Shown here piece after piece: positions 42,581 through 56,281 of a stretch of DNA of 64,000 nucleotides; position 1 is the first letter of the stretch, and each line of letters starts with the position of its first letter. The stretch is taken from the NCBI GenBank assembly GCA_030267565.1, contig BRXU01000074.1, positions 62,001 to 126,000 on the forward strand. The letters are read 5' to 3'. Source of the stretch: Pleodorina starrii (taxonomy: Eukaryota > Chlorophyta > Chlorophyceae > Chlamydomonadales > Volvocaceae). The notes below the pieces were generated by a model that made no database searches, was not told where the DNA came from, and saw only the letters and a program-made list of their open reading frames with translations. The position numbers and the translations under genes are program-made.

Positions 42581-45500
42581 ATGGCCTCGCCCCGTGTCGG
42601 CGAGCTGCCGCGCCAAGCGCGATTTTCCGGATTCTCCCCACCCCATGGCCTGATTAAAGGTTTTCTCCAAAGCAACTTCGCCCGGAGGACGAAGCGTGCT
42701 GCACCCTCGCGGGATGGAATTCGCGGTGCGGCACATCCGACCACGGCGGACGTGCCGCCTGACCAGTTGCCTCCGGCGCACGCTCGAGCTGCTGTCGCGG
42801 CCGCCAAGCGGCGGGCCAAGGCCGAGGCGGATGCTGAAGAGAGCGCCAACGTCCTGGGTCGTTTCCTAGGGCTTGGACCTGGCGGCCTAGCGCCCGCGGC
42901 GACGGTGGACTTGGATCGTGACCAGGCACGTGCGCGCGCTTCACGTTTACCGTCACACCCACGCTTGGGGCAGCATCCACGTGCCCGTTGGATATGTTTG
43001 GTGAAGTGGCTGGAGGATTTTAACAGATGAGCCCCTTGCTGCTGTGGTATTTTCAAGAGATCGGAAGCAAAGCAACAAATACGCCCTAGTTGAGCGCAGC
43101 GGACATCCCCCCCGCCGCACAAGCACCCACATTTCCACAGCTGCACGCAGCATTCCCCTTGGCTCGGCCTGTCCTCCAGAGCCGGGCTCAGGTCTCCTCG
43201 TTGCTCCATCCATCGTCCAACCCACCACGGCAGCTGGCAGCTGATATATTCCCCTCGAGTTTCCAACTGTCACAAAACGCCCCCCCTTATCCGCCTTCAG
43301 CAGGCACGCTTTCTTTAAGTAGGACAGTCCGTTAACCCCCATTGCATTCTTCTCCGATACGCGCGCAGGTCCTGGGTGTTCTGGAGTCCGTGTGGCGTCG
43401 GGGTGACACGAACCTGGAGAAGGCGCTCTATGGCCACGCGGCGGCCGTCACTGCAAAGTAAGAAATCTAGATGGGGCGGTGGCGGTGTTTGGCGCGATTC
43501 TCCTGGCAAACCGCAGTGTAGACGCGCGCCTTCCATGCGCCCCTATGAAATGGCAGCACCGCTCCTCGCCATGGATCGCCCCTTACAACCTTGTGTTGGG
43601 GCCAGCAGCTCGGAGGCGCACCCCAGGTTGCACAGTGTCAGTATGCGCTGTGGCTTCCAACCCTTCCCGGCTGCGGCCGCGCTGCTCTTCCCCCGTCGGC
43701 CCGCTGGGGGCGCACGTGCAGGCACTGCGGCGGCGGCGTGTACTACCGGGGCCTGGTGGAGTTTTCCAACATCTGCCAAAACGACTGCAGGTCGGGAAGG
43801 GGAGCGGCATGGGGTGCCTGGGATTGGAGGAGAAGGGAGAAGGTGGGAACTACGCCAGTGGCACGGAAGTGAAGGTCGATGGGTCGCGAGGGCGGGGCCA
43901 GCAATAGATACAGTTTGCCCGAGCTGTAGTCTAGCTGCTGCTGCGCCGCCCCGCACCAACTCTCACCAGGCGAAGCCTTATTGATGTATATTCCGGAAAA
44001 GGCACACTCGAGTGCGCCTTTTCCGGAACACACATTAATAAAAAGCTTCGCCTGGTTCTTCGCAATCCCGAGATTGAATCTCGTCCGGAGCGGTGTTCTC
44101 CCCCGAAAAACCATCTCGCGGTTTCCGGCGGGGGGGGGTGGGGCCAGCAGTGAATTCAAATAACGACGCCGTCAACGCGATATGGCGGGTCTACGGCACT
44201 CTCTACGCCCAGACGCTCCAGAGCTCGGTAGCAGCAGCTGTCTACGACTACATATACTGGCGGATCAGACAATCCCCACACTCGAGTGCGCCTTTTCCGG
44301 AATACACATCAATAAGGCTTCGCCTGGTGAGAGTTGGTGCGGGGCGGCGCAGCAGCAGCTAGACTACAGCTCGGGCAAACTGTATCTATTGCTGGCCCCG
44401 CGGCCCGGCCTTCGAGGCGAGACCGCGCTCCTTCTTCCTACGCATTGCTACCTAAGACCCGGTGCAGGTCGCACCGAAGCCGCTCAAACTAGTCAGTCGT
44501 GTCTGGTTCTTGATGATGTTAGCCAGCCAGGGTGATCAGGCCTGGCTGGCGCGTCACTAGAGTCGGAACATGTCGGCTGGCCTGGGCGGATGCCCAATGG
44601 AGAATACTGAACTGATGTTACATCATTCCCATTGAAGCATCACTATACTTCAGCATGTACGTATGCAGTATGACCAGGCGAAGCGCTTCCTGCTGGAAAC
44701 GCTTACGCCTAGGTAGAGCTCGCACTGGACGAGCAGTGATTGGTTCCGGAGCCCGGGCGTGGCCCTGGTCCCCGGTTCGAGCCCAACCGAGAGCGTTCGT
44801 CTGCGCTCCAACTGTCAGTCAGTTTGACCAGATATTTCCCAGCCACCAACGGTGCACGACAGCGGGAGGGACCGCGCAAGAGCGGTAGTTTGAAAGGGCC
44901 CGTGGCCTGGCATCAGTGCCCAAGAGCAACTCGCATCGTAAGTCGAGCCAAACCTAATTGCTTTGTCCACCCTCCCTGTTCAATCGCTTGATGCAGCTAC
45001 TGCGGAATCCGCAACAACCAAAAGGATGTTTACAGGTGAATGGCTGGGAGGATGGTGAGCATGCCACTAGAATGGGTGCGTGCAGGTACAACTTGGGAAC
45101 AGTGCAAACCCTCTGCTGCAAAGGGGGAACCCGTTGAGCAGCCACCCGCCGGTTTTGTGACACGGCCTTTCGTCGCCCTGCAGTTGATGCGCTCGAGCCG
45201 CTGAGCTGCTCACACGCTTCCGCGGTCGTCTTCGCCGAATCTCCTCTGCCCCCCGCCCCGCCCCACCCCGCCCCCAGGTACACAATGCCGGAGGAGGAGG
45301 TGGTGGAGGTGGCCAAGTGGGCACTGGAGAACGGCATCCGCAACATCATGCTCCAGGCAAGACGGCGAGCAAGCAAGCGAGCGCCACGCGGAGGGCAGCC
45401 GGGAACGGGGCAGGGGGCGGGTGGGCAACAATGAGGGGGCGGGCAGTTAACCAGCACACGAACGCGCCGCCCGAGCCCCCAGAACCACCTTTAGCCTGCT

Positions 45501-48500
45501 CCATTCGGTATTGCAGTGTGTTCGCACACATACATATCGATGCGCACACACACAGAGCTTTTACCTCCACCTGTATTCCGCCGCGACTGCGCCCACGGCT
45601 CACTAAGTTTTCCCGGACCCTTCCTTCGATTGTTCGCTACACGTTACCCTTCACCGCGTTCACCCCCCACCGCCTCCCCACACACGCACACACGCTCGGG
45701 CTATGGCCTATCCGTGGATACCCTTCCACCCCCACCCCCACCACCCCCAACACACACGCACACACGCTCGCCACCTTCCCCTGCTTAGAGCGGCGAGCTG
45801 CACACGGAGCAGCGGCTGGAGTACCTGGAGCGGGTGGTTCGCGCCATCCGCCAGGAGACCGTAGAGCTGGACCGGGCACCTAGGGCCGTGGCGGGGGGCG
45901 GCGACGGCAGCTTCGCAGCTGCCGGGGGGCCCGGCACTGACATCCCGGAGGCGGAGGACGAGCTGGGTGTGGCGGTGTCTCTGTCGGTGGGGGAGTTGCC
46001 AGCGGATCACTACGAGCGCCTGTTCAAGTGGGTGCGGGGGGGGGAAATGAAAGGACACCGCAAGGTAGTGGGCGGCAGAGGGAGATCGGGGGTACTTGGG
46101 GTGGGGAACCCGGGGCAGGGGCTCGGCAGGGGGGCTGGCCTGCGCCTGCTTGCATAACAGACGGGGGGAGCACTGGCGGACGGGCGAGCGCCACTGCACG
46201 GTAGCCAGCCGCCCTTAGGATGCTGCGGTCGCGGTCGTTTGAGCACCGGCACCGTGGGGCTCGGTTTGCCCACGTGTGTCCGTTATGGGATGCAGGAAAG
46301 CAGCTAGTCCCAGTCGCCATGACGCATAGCAATCCCTAATCACCTGCTGCCGCTCTCTCTGGGGCCGGATTTCACAACCCGAGTCCGCACCCACGCACCC
46401 ATTCCGCACACACCTGCAGGGCCGGTGCCCGGCGCTACCTCATCCGCATTGAAACCTCCAACCCAGATCTCTACTCGGCGCTGCACCCGCCCCCGCTGAG
46501 CTGGTCCCACCGGGTGGACTGTCTGCGGGCTCTCAAGCGCATCGGCTACATGCTGGGTACCGGGGTCATGGTGGGGCTGCCGGGGCAGACGCTGGCGGAC
46601 CTGGCGGGTGACGTGCTGTTCTTCAAACAGGAGCGAGCCGACATGATTGGTGAGTGCCGGGCTGCCTCGGGGCATGTCCGTCTGGGTGGGCGGCTGGGTG
46701 GGCTGGGAGGGGCTGTGTGCGGTGCGGTGCGGCTGGATGGCGCATGGCGGTACTTGCAAAGTGGGATGGTCGCGTCACCGGTAACGCGATAATCGCGCAG
46801 CGACACGCCCGCCTGCCCCCCCACCCTATATCGTCTTCGGTCTTCGCCGCCATTTGGCATTGCTTTAGTTACGTCTGTTTCATTACTGCCGCCTTTGTTT
46901 GTCAGCCTGCCTGCCAGCTTTCCGGTTGTAACTGTTCGTAACGCCTCGCCTCCCTGACACCGCCCCTCTTCCCTCCCCCCTCATGCCAGGCATGGGCCCC
47001 TTCATCACGCAGGATGGCACCCCCGCCACCCGCGCCTGGGGCGAGCTGTACCCGGATGTGGACAAGAACGCGCACATGAAGTCCATGTTTGAACTCACCA
47101 CCGCCATGAACGCGCTGGTGGGTGGTGGGGTGGACGGGCGGGTGGGTGGTGGGGTGGACGATCGGTTGGCAGTGGTGTTGTGTTTACTGTGGCGCTGCTC
47201 TAGAACAGATCACGGCCCTCCCCCCCCCGCCCGCCCCGCCGCCCCCCCCCCCTTCAGGTCCGCATCACAATGGGCAACGTCAACATCTCGGCCACCACCG
47301 CCATGCAGGTGGGTGGGGCCAGCAGGCGGGCAGGACCCCGTGTGGCGGACAGTCCACCCCGAGTCCCCGACCTAGCCGCGCAGAGCCACAACTGGGTCGC
47401 GCGCTCCGGCAACCTCACCGCGGACGTTAGCATCCCGGCGCGACAGCGCTCTCCGGCGGTGGCGCTGCGCTGGGACCTTGCTGCCCGCCTTGCTCTTATC
47501 ACGTTCCTTCCCTTCGCAGCGCGCACTACGTGTTGACACAAAAATGGAAACCCTTAGTGCCCCCTGCTGCCCCCTCCGGCACGTTCCATCTTGACCCCAG
47601 ATTGATGCACATCCCGCCGCACCCCTCCTGGTCCTCAGGCCATCATCCCCACCGGTCGCGAGATTGCGCTGGAGCGGGGCGCCAATGTGGTGATGCCCAT
47701 CCTCACTCCAACCATGTGAGCTCAGGCTGGGCGCTGGCAGAGTTGGGGGGGGGGCGTGTTTCAGGCCAAGGGTGTGGCTCCATACCTCCTCCAATCTCCG
47801 AGCGAGGACCTTTAATAAACAAACATCGCGCGCGCTGGGTTGCTCCGGGTCTTCAGAGGTGTTCTGCAAACGGTTGTACTCCGCTCCGCGTAACCCGACG
47901 GATCGTGGCTGTCCTGCCGTCCCTCCAGGTACCGCGAGGCGTACCAGCTGTACGCGGGCAAGCCGTGCATCACGGACACCGCCGTGCAGTGCCGCCGCTG
48001 TCTGGACATGCGGCTGGCTAGCGTGGGCAAGGCTTCAGCGGCGGGCGTGTGGGGGGACCCCGCCAGCTTCCTGCGCCCGGTTCAGGGCGTGCGGGTGCCG
48101 CACGATGACGCCAGCCCCGCGCTGGAGGCGGCGGCGGAGGCCAATGAAATCGAGCGAGTGGGTGCTTGGGGGGTGGATGCAGATGGATGCAGACGGGGGA
48201 AGGCTGATGTGAACCGAGTGCCGGGCTTTCCTTGCCTTGGCCCCCAAGGGCGCATATCCTTGTGGCCGGTCCGTTCCCTGCTGGCGTTCGCCCAAGTCCG
48301 TTCCCGTGCCTGTGTTTGTCAGGCCCATGCCGACCTATTGACGCGTCGCATATTCCGCACTAGACCTAAATCGGCGCATGTGTTGGTAACGTTGGCGGTG
48401 GTGCGCGTTATCGTGCCCCCATTGCAATCTCTCCCCAAAGCTTCAGCGACCACTTCACCCCTGGCTCTCCGCCTTTGCGCCCGACCTTCACGCCTCTCCA

Positions 48501-51500
48501 TGCGCACTGTCCCGACCACAGGGTGCCGGCCCCCGCTCGCCCCTGCCCCTGCGGCGGCTGGTGGACGTGCCCACCGACTACGACCCCAAGGTCATGCAGC
48601 CGCACGGCCGGGGCAAGGCAGGAAAGGGAGGCGCGACTGCGGCCGCTGCGGCCGCCAGCAGCTCCCACGACCACGACCACGACCACGAGCACAGCCACGA
48701 CGAGGGGGACGATCACCACCACCACGCGGCTAACCGTGAGAGCCACGACCACAACCACGGCGTCCAGGAGTCGGCCTCCGGCAGCCCCAGCCCCAGCCCC
48801 AGCCCCAGCCGCGCGAACATCGCCGCGGCGGCCGCCGGTGCTCCTCGCTCCCTCTCCGGTCAGTCGGCAGCCGGGCGCGGCAGTGCCACTACATTGAGGC
48901 CGGGTTCCGGCCTGGCGGCGTGTGGGGCGAGGCGCCGCGCCCTGGTCGCCTCTCCGCTGCGCGCAGTGGCGGCGGCCCGGGCGACACGCCGCGGCGCCGT
49001 TTGTGCAGCAGCTGCTGCGCCTGCTGCCGGCAGCGGCGGCCCCGGCATCGCCAGCACCACGGCAGCGGGTGTGCCGCGGATCAACATCGGTGTGTTCGGC
49101 GTCATGAACGCGGGTGAGGCGGGGGTGGTGGGCGTCACATATAGGCACGGGATTCGGTTAAGTACCACGGATTTTGGTGTGGATTTTGCCGAGAGATGAC
49201 GCCCGCTAGAACAGCGGCGCTGAACCGGGATCGTGTTTGGGAAACGAAGACACTTCCCCCTGAAATGGAACTGCCCGCCAGGCTACCGCACTGGCCCCTT
49301 ACGACCCTTCCGTCCCACCACTACGCGCTTACTTCTCCCTCCCTCCCTGCCTGGCCCGTTTATCTCCCCACGTGGCCCCCAGGCAAGTCCAGTCTGATCA
49401 ACGCGCTGGCCCAGCAGGAGGCCTGCATCGTGGACTCCACTCCTGGGACCACCGCCGACGTAAAGACCGTACTCCTGGAGCTGCACGACCTGGGGCCCGC
49501 CAAGCTGCTGGACACGGCGGGGCTGGACGAGGAGGGGCTGCTGGGCGACAAGAAGCGTCGCAAGGCGCTCAACTGCCTCAAGGAGTGCGACGTGGCGGTG
49601 GTGGTGGTGGACAGCGACAGCCTGGGCCGGGCGAGGTTGGTGCGAGGCGGCGGATGGGGAAGCGAGGGGGGTCGGACGCGCGCGAGGCGAGGGAAGGAAG
49701 ACGGAGGGACGCACAAGGCCACGGATGGGACGCGGGATAGGATGGGACAGGGATGTCGCACGGGGGGGGGCGGGGGATACCGGGGCCCACAAAGGAAGGG
49801 TCACGGGTATGGCGAGGGGCGGGGGGCGGGACGGGAGGGTCTTGGAACGCGCGGCTCCGATGCCAGAGGTGCGTGGCTTTTGCACAGGTTGATGCTATTT
49901 CTTCAGGCTACCTCTCGCATGACCCACCTTGCCGTCCTGCGCTGTTGACACACATCCGCCGCTCTCAGGCCGCCTGTCTCGCTTCACAGCCCCGTGCCGG
50001 TGTTCCTCTCCTTGGCCCGCTTGCTCGGCTGCCCCGCAGGTCCCAGCCCGGCTACAACCCCGGCAGCCACCTGACCTGGGAGCGGCGGGTCATGGAGCAG
50101 GCGACCAAGTACGGGGTGAGTGACTGGCTGGGGCCCCTATCTGACCCATGGGTCTTCCACATGGGCACATACTCGCTGAAACCTCGCCCCGCTGGCCGCC
50201 GGCACGTCCCCGCTGGGAGCCGCACAGTGACTCCGTTGTGACACGGTCGGCTCCCGCCTCTCCCTCTCCCCCTGTGCCCTCAGGTCTCCCCCGTGCTGCT
50301 GTTCAACATCAAGCCCACCGCGGGTGGACCACCCCCCTCCCCCTCCGAGGTGGAGGACATGATGGCGGAGGTGCACCAGGTGCTGGACCCCGAGCGCAAG
50401 GTACGGGTTTGTGACTGTGACTGTGGGGGGGGGGGCTTGATTGCCTCGTTGTTAGCCGGACCTCAACACACCAGCAGTGAGGGCGTGGCTCGCCGGCACC
50501 AGCCCTGAAGGGTCCCCGCGCCCGCCGGTCCCATGTCTCCGCTCCTGCCCCCGCCCCCGCCGCGTCTGCTCTTCAGATTCCCGCCATGGCCCTGGACCTG
50601 GCTGCCACTCCGCTGCACGAGCGCAGCACCCGGTGCTCCGAGTTCGTCAAGGTGGGTGGGGAGCCTGGGAAGCTCATAAGTCATGAGGGACTTGGTAGAG
50701 GGGCTGGGGACTTGGTAGAGGGGGCTGGCTGGCTGAACAGGGGCGTGGAGCGGCCACGGACGTCCCGGTCTCACATGCCAGCGGGCCTAGCCGAGCTAGG
50801 CTTGCGGCTTTCTCGCTCCAGGTTTCGCAGCCCTTGGCAACTCCGGCCTCCACCTCCGGCCGCTGTCCACCACACTTCACCGCATCCTTGCCTGCCTGCC
50901 TGCCTCCCGCTCCTCCACAGATGGGCGCCAAGCGCTCCCCCCGCTGGGGCCAGACGCCGCCCGGCTGCCTGCCCCGCTGGGCTCTGGGCCGGGGCGCCAT
51001 GATTCTCATGGTGATTCCCATGGATGCGGAGACCCCGGGTGGGCGGCTGCTGCGGCCTCAGGCAATGGTGCAGGAGGAGGCCATCCGCCACTGGGCCACT
51101 GTCCTCAGCGTCAGGCTGGACCTTGATGCGGCACGGAACAAGCTGGGCCCCGAGGCGTACGAGGCGGAGCGGCAGCGCTTCGGCTCCTTCATCAAACTGC
51201 TTCAGGAGAACAATGCCGGTCCGGTGCTGGTGGTGACTGACTCTCAGGCCGTGGACGTGGTCCACCCCTGGACCCTGGATCCCGTCACCGGGTCCCCGCT
51301 GGTGCCCTTCACCACCTTCTCCATCTGCATGGCCTACTCCATGAGCGGTGGCCGCCTGGACTCGTGGGTGGGCGGCCTGGAGGCGCTGGAGGGACTGCAG
51401 GAGGTGAGGCAGAGCCGGGCGAGGAGGGTGGGCTGGGAAGTACCGGGTGGAGGGAAGTTGGGTTGATGAATCGCCGTGATTGTTACCGCTGTCTGTTGGA

Positions 51501-52557
51501 TATTGTCTTGCCGCACCAACGCAGACCTCACAGCTCATCTTTGTCCTGCTGCCGCCGTTCGCCAGGGCGACCGAGTTCTGATTTCGGAGGCCTGCAACCA
51601 CAACCGCATCACCAAGGAGTGCAACGACATTGGCATGGTGCAGGTGGAATCTGGGGCAGTCGGGCTGTGTCGGGCGGGACGGGAGGAGACGAGGGAAGGG
51701 TTCATTGGGATAGCAATGCCAAGCTTCAGCGAAGCACCCTCTTCCCCCGGCGCCCCCTTTTGGCCCTCAGATCCCCAAGAAGCTGGAGCAGATTGTGGGC
51801 GGCAAGAAGCTCCAGATCGACCACGCGTACGGCCGCGGTAAGAGTTCTTGATAGGAAGGGCGGAGGGTCAAGTGCTGTCTCCTCTCAACGTCGTTGGTTA
51901 GCTCTTGTTCCTTCCCGACGCCTCCCGCCTTCCTGGTGTGCTCGCTGCAACCTTTTTCTTCTCGCGTGTCTCCGACTGGTCACCTTCTGTTACCCGCCCT
52001 TTCGTTCCTTGCGTGCCCCACCCACCCCTGCAGAGTTCCCCGAGCTTGAGAGCGGTCAGCTGGGTCAGTACAAAGTGGCGCTCCACTGCGGGGCCTGCAT
52101 GATCGACCAACAGAAGGTGAGGGACCACGCATTCATCCAGAGCCACAGAAGACAGCGTGCGTGGGTGCATGTCCCCACGCACCGTTGTGCTGCCGACAGC
52201 ATGACGTGAAGGTGTGGCGTGCTCGACGAAGCCGAGTGTCAAGCTGCAGGCTGCCAACCCTCCTTCCATTCCCCCTCCCCCCTCGATCGCTTTCAGGTCA
52301 ACCAGCGACTGGCTGACCTGGCCGAGGCCCACGTGCCCGTCACCAACTACGGAATGTTCTTCTCCTACGCGGCGGCCCCCACTTCGCTGCGCCGCGCGTT
52401 GGAGCCCTGGGGCCTGGAGCCACCGCAGCTGCCGCTCGCCGCCACGGCCGTGACGCCCTGCTGCGAGGGAGGCGCGGGCTGCAGCATGGTCGGCTCCAGC
52501 GGCAGTAACAGAGCCGCGGAGCAGGACAAGGGCTCGGCGGGTGCGGGCCGGTCATGA
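42581..52557 (+). CDS. HYDEF: Fused hydrogenase maturase HydE-HydF (21 exons, 1219 aa)
   Basis: A radical-SAM HydE is fused to the GTPase/scaffold HydF; together they assemble and deliver the 2Fe subcluster to HydA. Exons: 42581-42925, 43369-43457, 43722-43790, 44997-45035, 45278-45356, 45789-46027, 46420-46649, 46990-47117, 47258-47308, 47639-47715, 47929-48157, 48522-49113, 49383-49635, 50040-50115, 50284-50400, 50577-50651, 50921-51403, 51566-51643, 51771-51837, 52034-52116, 52297-52557. Phases all close. HydE has CQNDCSYC (Cys 163, 167, 170), split by intron 3. A His-rich, Ala-rich linker covers about 526-695. HydF has the P-loop GVMNAGKS (about 718-725, split by an intron), DTAGLDE, and the cluster motif C1067-x-H1069...H1123-C1124-x2-C1127. 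Residues 1 to about 60 look like a transit peptide. Introns 1 and 5 have GC donors. Confidence 0.96.
43893..44400. mobile_element. Fold-back (MITE-like) element in HYDEF intron 3
   Basis: Near-perfect terminal inverted repeats of about 120 bp (43893-44014 and 44278-44400) flank a ~260-bp centre with no convincing coding region. Within the left arm and centre, GGAAAAGGC/GCCTTTTCC forms a second hairpin. No transposase is present, so it would be non-autonomous. It accounts for much of the 1206-bp intron 3 (43791-44996), which splits the radical-SAM cysteine motif. Confidence 0.8.
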
Positions 52558-55500
52558 AGAGGCGGTTGACGCTGAATTGCCCCAAAGAGGGGCACCTCCG
52601 AGGCGGCGAGTGGTCCAAATATCCCGTCATGCGGGGGGGTCCCCACAGAGGAAAGTGAACCATAACCTGCCTTCCCAGTTTGTTGTAGTGCTTAATCAGA
52701 TCCTGGCGAAGAAATAAACCGGAGAACATTTTGCTGACCTATACCCCCGATTTCGTTCTGGGTGCCATACGGTTCGCACGGGTGGGTTCGTTTGCTGATC
52801 TCCTGCGTTGCCTGCCTCTACCTGCCGCTTCGATCATCGTGTTAGTTCTTATTTGTGCTATTTTTGCCTGTGGCCGTTTGCCGTCCTTATTGCGCCTTTG
52901 CATGTTACCCTCCGCTGTCCGGCACGCCCGATGTGTTCGGGATGTGTATGGGCTTCGGCCTGCCCGCTCCGCGACGTGAAACGTACGGCACCTTGTAGCT
53001 GGTTGCCGGTTGGGCCACTGCGGTTGGTTAGGGAAGTACACGATGGCTAGGAGGGGGGATGAGGGAGGTCATTGAAACACTATACAAGCTTCCGGGCGCC
53101 GGAGCATTACGGAGCGGCCGTGTGTTATCCCTTTTCACGCGTTTCGATTGAGAACTTGCGAACTAGGGAGTGCAGTCTGGAAAGTGCATCGGAGTGTTGT
53201 GTCATTTTTGGTGTGATGGGAGTGTTGTGTCATTTTTGGTGTGATGGGGGTGGCCGCATTCGCCGTCCCGCTGCAGTGCTGCAGTGGGCCCCCGAGGGCG
53301 TGGCTTGATTTTAGGCGTGCCTGTTGCTGGAGGACTGCCGAGTATCATCGTCGAATTTTTCAATTAAGGACAGAAAGGGGCGGGGCCGGCAGTAAGCTGC
53401 ATCACATTTGGGTGGTACATGGCTATTCCGGGTGGTAAAATGGCTGCTCATTAGGGTAGGGAGGCATGAGTCGGCCGGTTGCCCTCGCCTATGCATCTGC
53501 AATTTCGTTGCCGCGGGCACTTGCTTGAATCCCGGGTATTACTCAGCTCCTCATTGAACCGTCCCAGGCGAAGCCTCAGATGCTGTCTCCGGACATCTCC
53601 AGGCTGGTGTGGGTCTCCTGGGGTCCTGGACCCGAACTTGCGCGGTGGCTGGGCCACTATTGGAACTGCGCCTTTCGCGGCGAATGCCCGGGGCATGGGG
53701 TGCATGCGCCTTCACTGCGTCCTGCACTGTTAATCTGTCGGGACACATTGTAACGGAGTTCGTGTGCTGAGCAGAGAGATGCGCCGCGCACACCCGTGCG
53801 TGGCAAGAGGGAGAGAGCACCACAGGCCGTGCTCCACAGGGTGGACGTTGTGTCGGGGCCTCAGGGCACATATTAGTGGTGTTCGGGGAATGCGAAAGGA
53901 TTGGACTCGTGCAATGGCGGTGGCAACCAGAGGGAAATTCAGGGGCCTTCAGTGTGGGTGGAGTTGCAGCGAGGTAGAGGGGTGATCAGGCCTACAGTGT
54001 CCCCCTGCACGGACGAATGATTGGAAAGCAGGTTTGTTCCCACATCCTCTCCCGTGTACAGGCGCCTTCCGAGGCGCAATGCGCGGAAGTCTCTCCCCAA
54101 GTTGAACTGATCAGCAATACAGCAAAACCAGCAAAACCCAGCATCAGGCCCGGTGGGGTAGATAGATACCCTATACCGTGGTAACAACATGCACATCCCA
54201 GTTCCGCGTTGCCAGGGCGTGCCGGAGGCGGTGGAATGGGGGATGTGGGGGGATGACCCGTTGGCGAGCAGCGAGGCCCAACCGCGCGCCCTGCCGGGTC
54301 TGCGATCGGGACTTCGGGAGGCGGCCGCCTGGCATGGAAGCTGCTGCTGGCCCAGCCAGCTGTCGCCGCGCGGCGCCGGCGCCACCCATGGTCCCGGGAG
54401 GCAACGACGCGTGGTGGGCCCTGCCGGCAGTGCAGCGGGTGGTTGAGGACTTCCAAGTCTGCAGCGCCCAGGCCCAGCTTGAACGGGCCTGGCCTCATTT
54501 GCATTAAGGGCTGACCCAGACGCTGCTTCTCGTGGTGGCCGCTCAACCTCCTCCTCCCGGGAGCCCTCCCTGTCCTTCAGTGGCCCCACCACCGAACACA
54601 GCCTAGAATGAGGGAGGCGCCCACCCAGTACCCAGCACTCCCGTTTCCAACCCGGGGGACAGTCCCAACAACTCCCCGCTCCCCGGAATGTATAGGCGGT
54701 TTCGGGCGGCCGCAAGCTGCAACAGCCATAACGTAATAATTAGTTTTTGCGACTGCACGGTGTTTAAGTTTTACAGCCAATGAGTCATACCGATCTACGT
54801 GAGCGCCCAACGGCACCCGACCGTAACAGCCGTGCCGCAACCGAATCTCACCGCCGCACCACAATCAATACCTCGCACCGGATCGCCTGTCACACTTAAG
54901 TGCCACATTCTAGCAATTCGTAAGACCAGTTTGGACTACCCTGTACGCGTGCGCGGTGGTGAACAGCTACAACGCGCCCTGGGACCCAGGCACACAAAGG
55001 CGTGGGAGGGGCCGCACAAAATCCGGCCGTTGCTAACCTGCCCGCCGCATCCTCTAGCTTCCTCGGGACTGTTGAGGAGGTTCGCGAACTGCGTCGCAAC
55101 ATAAGTCATGGCTCAAGGCGAGGCAATGCTACCACCCGTGTGTCTTATTACGAACATGTGCCGTACATATCCGAAGGCACCACGCAGCCGGAGGGATCAC
55201 ATCGCCAATGCAGCGAATAAATCGCAGCACACGAAACATTGACGTTCCTAGACACGAAAAGAATTCCTCCAACAGCCAACTTCTCACCTCCTCAACGCAA
55301 ACCCTGTGCAAGGGGGTGCCGCGTGCGCATCTCACGTGCACATCTTCACTTCAACTCTCCTCATTGACAACACCAAACCACACGCCCCCAGCCTCACTGC
55401 TCGCGCACCCACCCACCAAAGACGAGTACACCACTAACGCTGGCTGCCGCAATATCGTTAACGTATCATGTGCAAGTTGACCGTACGAGTGCTGCACAGG

Positions 55501-55987
55501 CCAAGTTTGGGCGCCCGTGTGTCCGACCACCCTATGCCCCAGCGGCTCGCCTCGCTGTGCCCCTTCGTCGCGAAGACGACACCAATCAGACTCGCCTCGC
55601 CCGCGCACATGGCTGGTACTGGTACTGGTAGGTTGCGCACGTCTTGTCTTGTCTGGTCGCTCCGCATAGAGGCCGAGACAAACACATCTTATTGCGCGCA
55701 GGCAGAGGCCGCCACTCACAACACACGCTCAACCGACCCGGCGCCGACGCGGGCTCTCTTCACTGTCGGCCCTGCCCCTGACCGCTGGAGAGCCACAATA
55801 ACAACCGACAACTGCAACCCACAACGACAACGGCCGCAATTGCAGCCCCCCGGCCTCGCGCCGTCAACTTCGCTACTCTGCTCACGTTGAAGGACTCACG
55901 ATAACCGAGCCCCTCAACTTCTCAACCTTCCCTTCCCGCCTCCCTAAAATTCCTCCCTCACCCAGTGCGTGTGTGCATCCCCAACTG

Positions 55988-55992
55988 TTACA
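55988..55992 (-). terminator. Candidate polyadenylation signal for PAT
   Basis: TGTAA, the usual algal nuclear polyadenylation signal, lies on the minus strand about 410 bp after the stop codon. It is a five-base motif, so the support is positional only. Confidence 0.35.
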
Positions 55993-56227
55993 ACACGGCT
56001 GTTTCTAACGACGCCGTCGGCCACCACGCCGCCCGCCGCCACCAGCACTTTACACAACACCCCCTGCTTCACTGCCGGGGGGCGATTCCGGGCGCCATCA
56101 AGCGCCTGCATCCATCCACCCTAATCGCCCAGCATCCCGATCCACAACACCCCCCAATCCAACAGCAACCCCTCCATGCACCTAACCGCTCCCCGAACTC
56201 GCATTCATTCCACTCAGACACCCTTGG

Positions 56228-56250
56228 CATCCATCCATCCATCCATCCAT

Positions 56251-56276
<26 letters not shown>
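56228..56276. repeat. (CATC)n microsatellite
   Basis: About twelve CATC units lie in the putative PAT 3' UTR. Confidence 0.95.

Positions 56277-56281
<5 letters not shown>

Noticed and set aside
42457..43266. 269-aa minus-strand ORF overlapping HYDEF exon 1
   Set aside because: It is antisense to HYDEF exon 1 and intron 1. The plus strand encodes the conserved HYDEF N-terminal region (PAHARAAVAAA, FLGLGPGGL).
52731..52979. Hydrophobic 82-aa ORF just after HYDEF
   Set aside because: It has a membrane-like stretch but no family match and no splice or start context, and it lies in the probable HYDEF 3' UTR.
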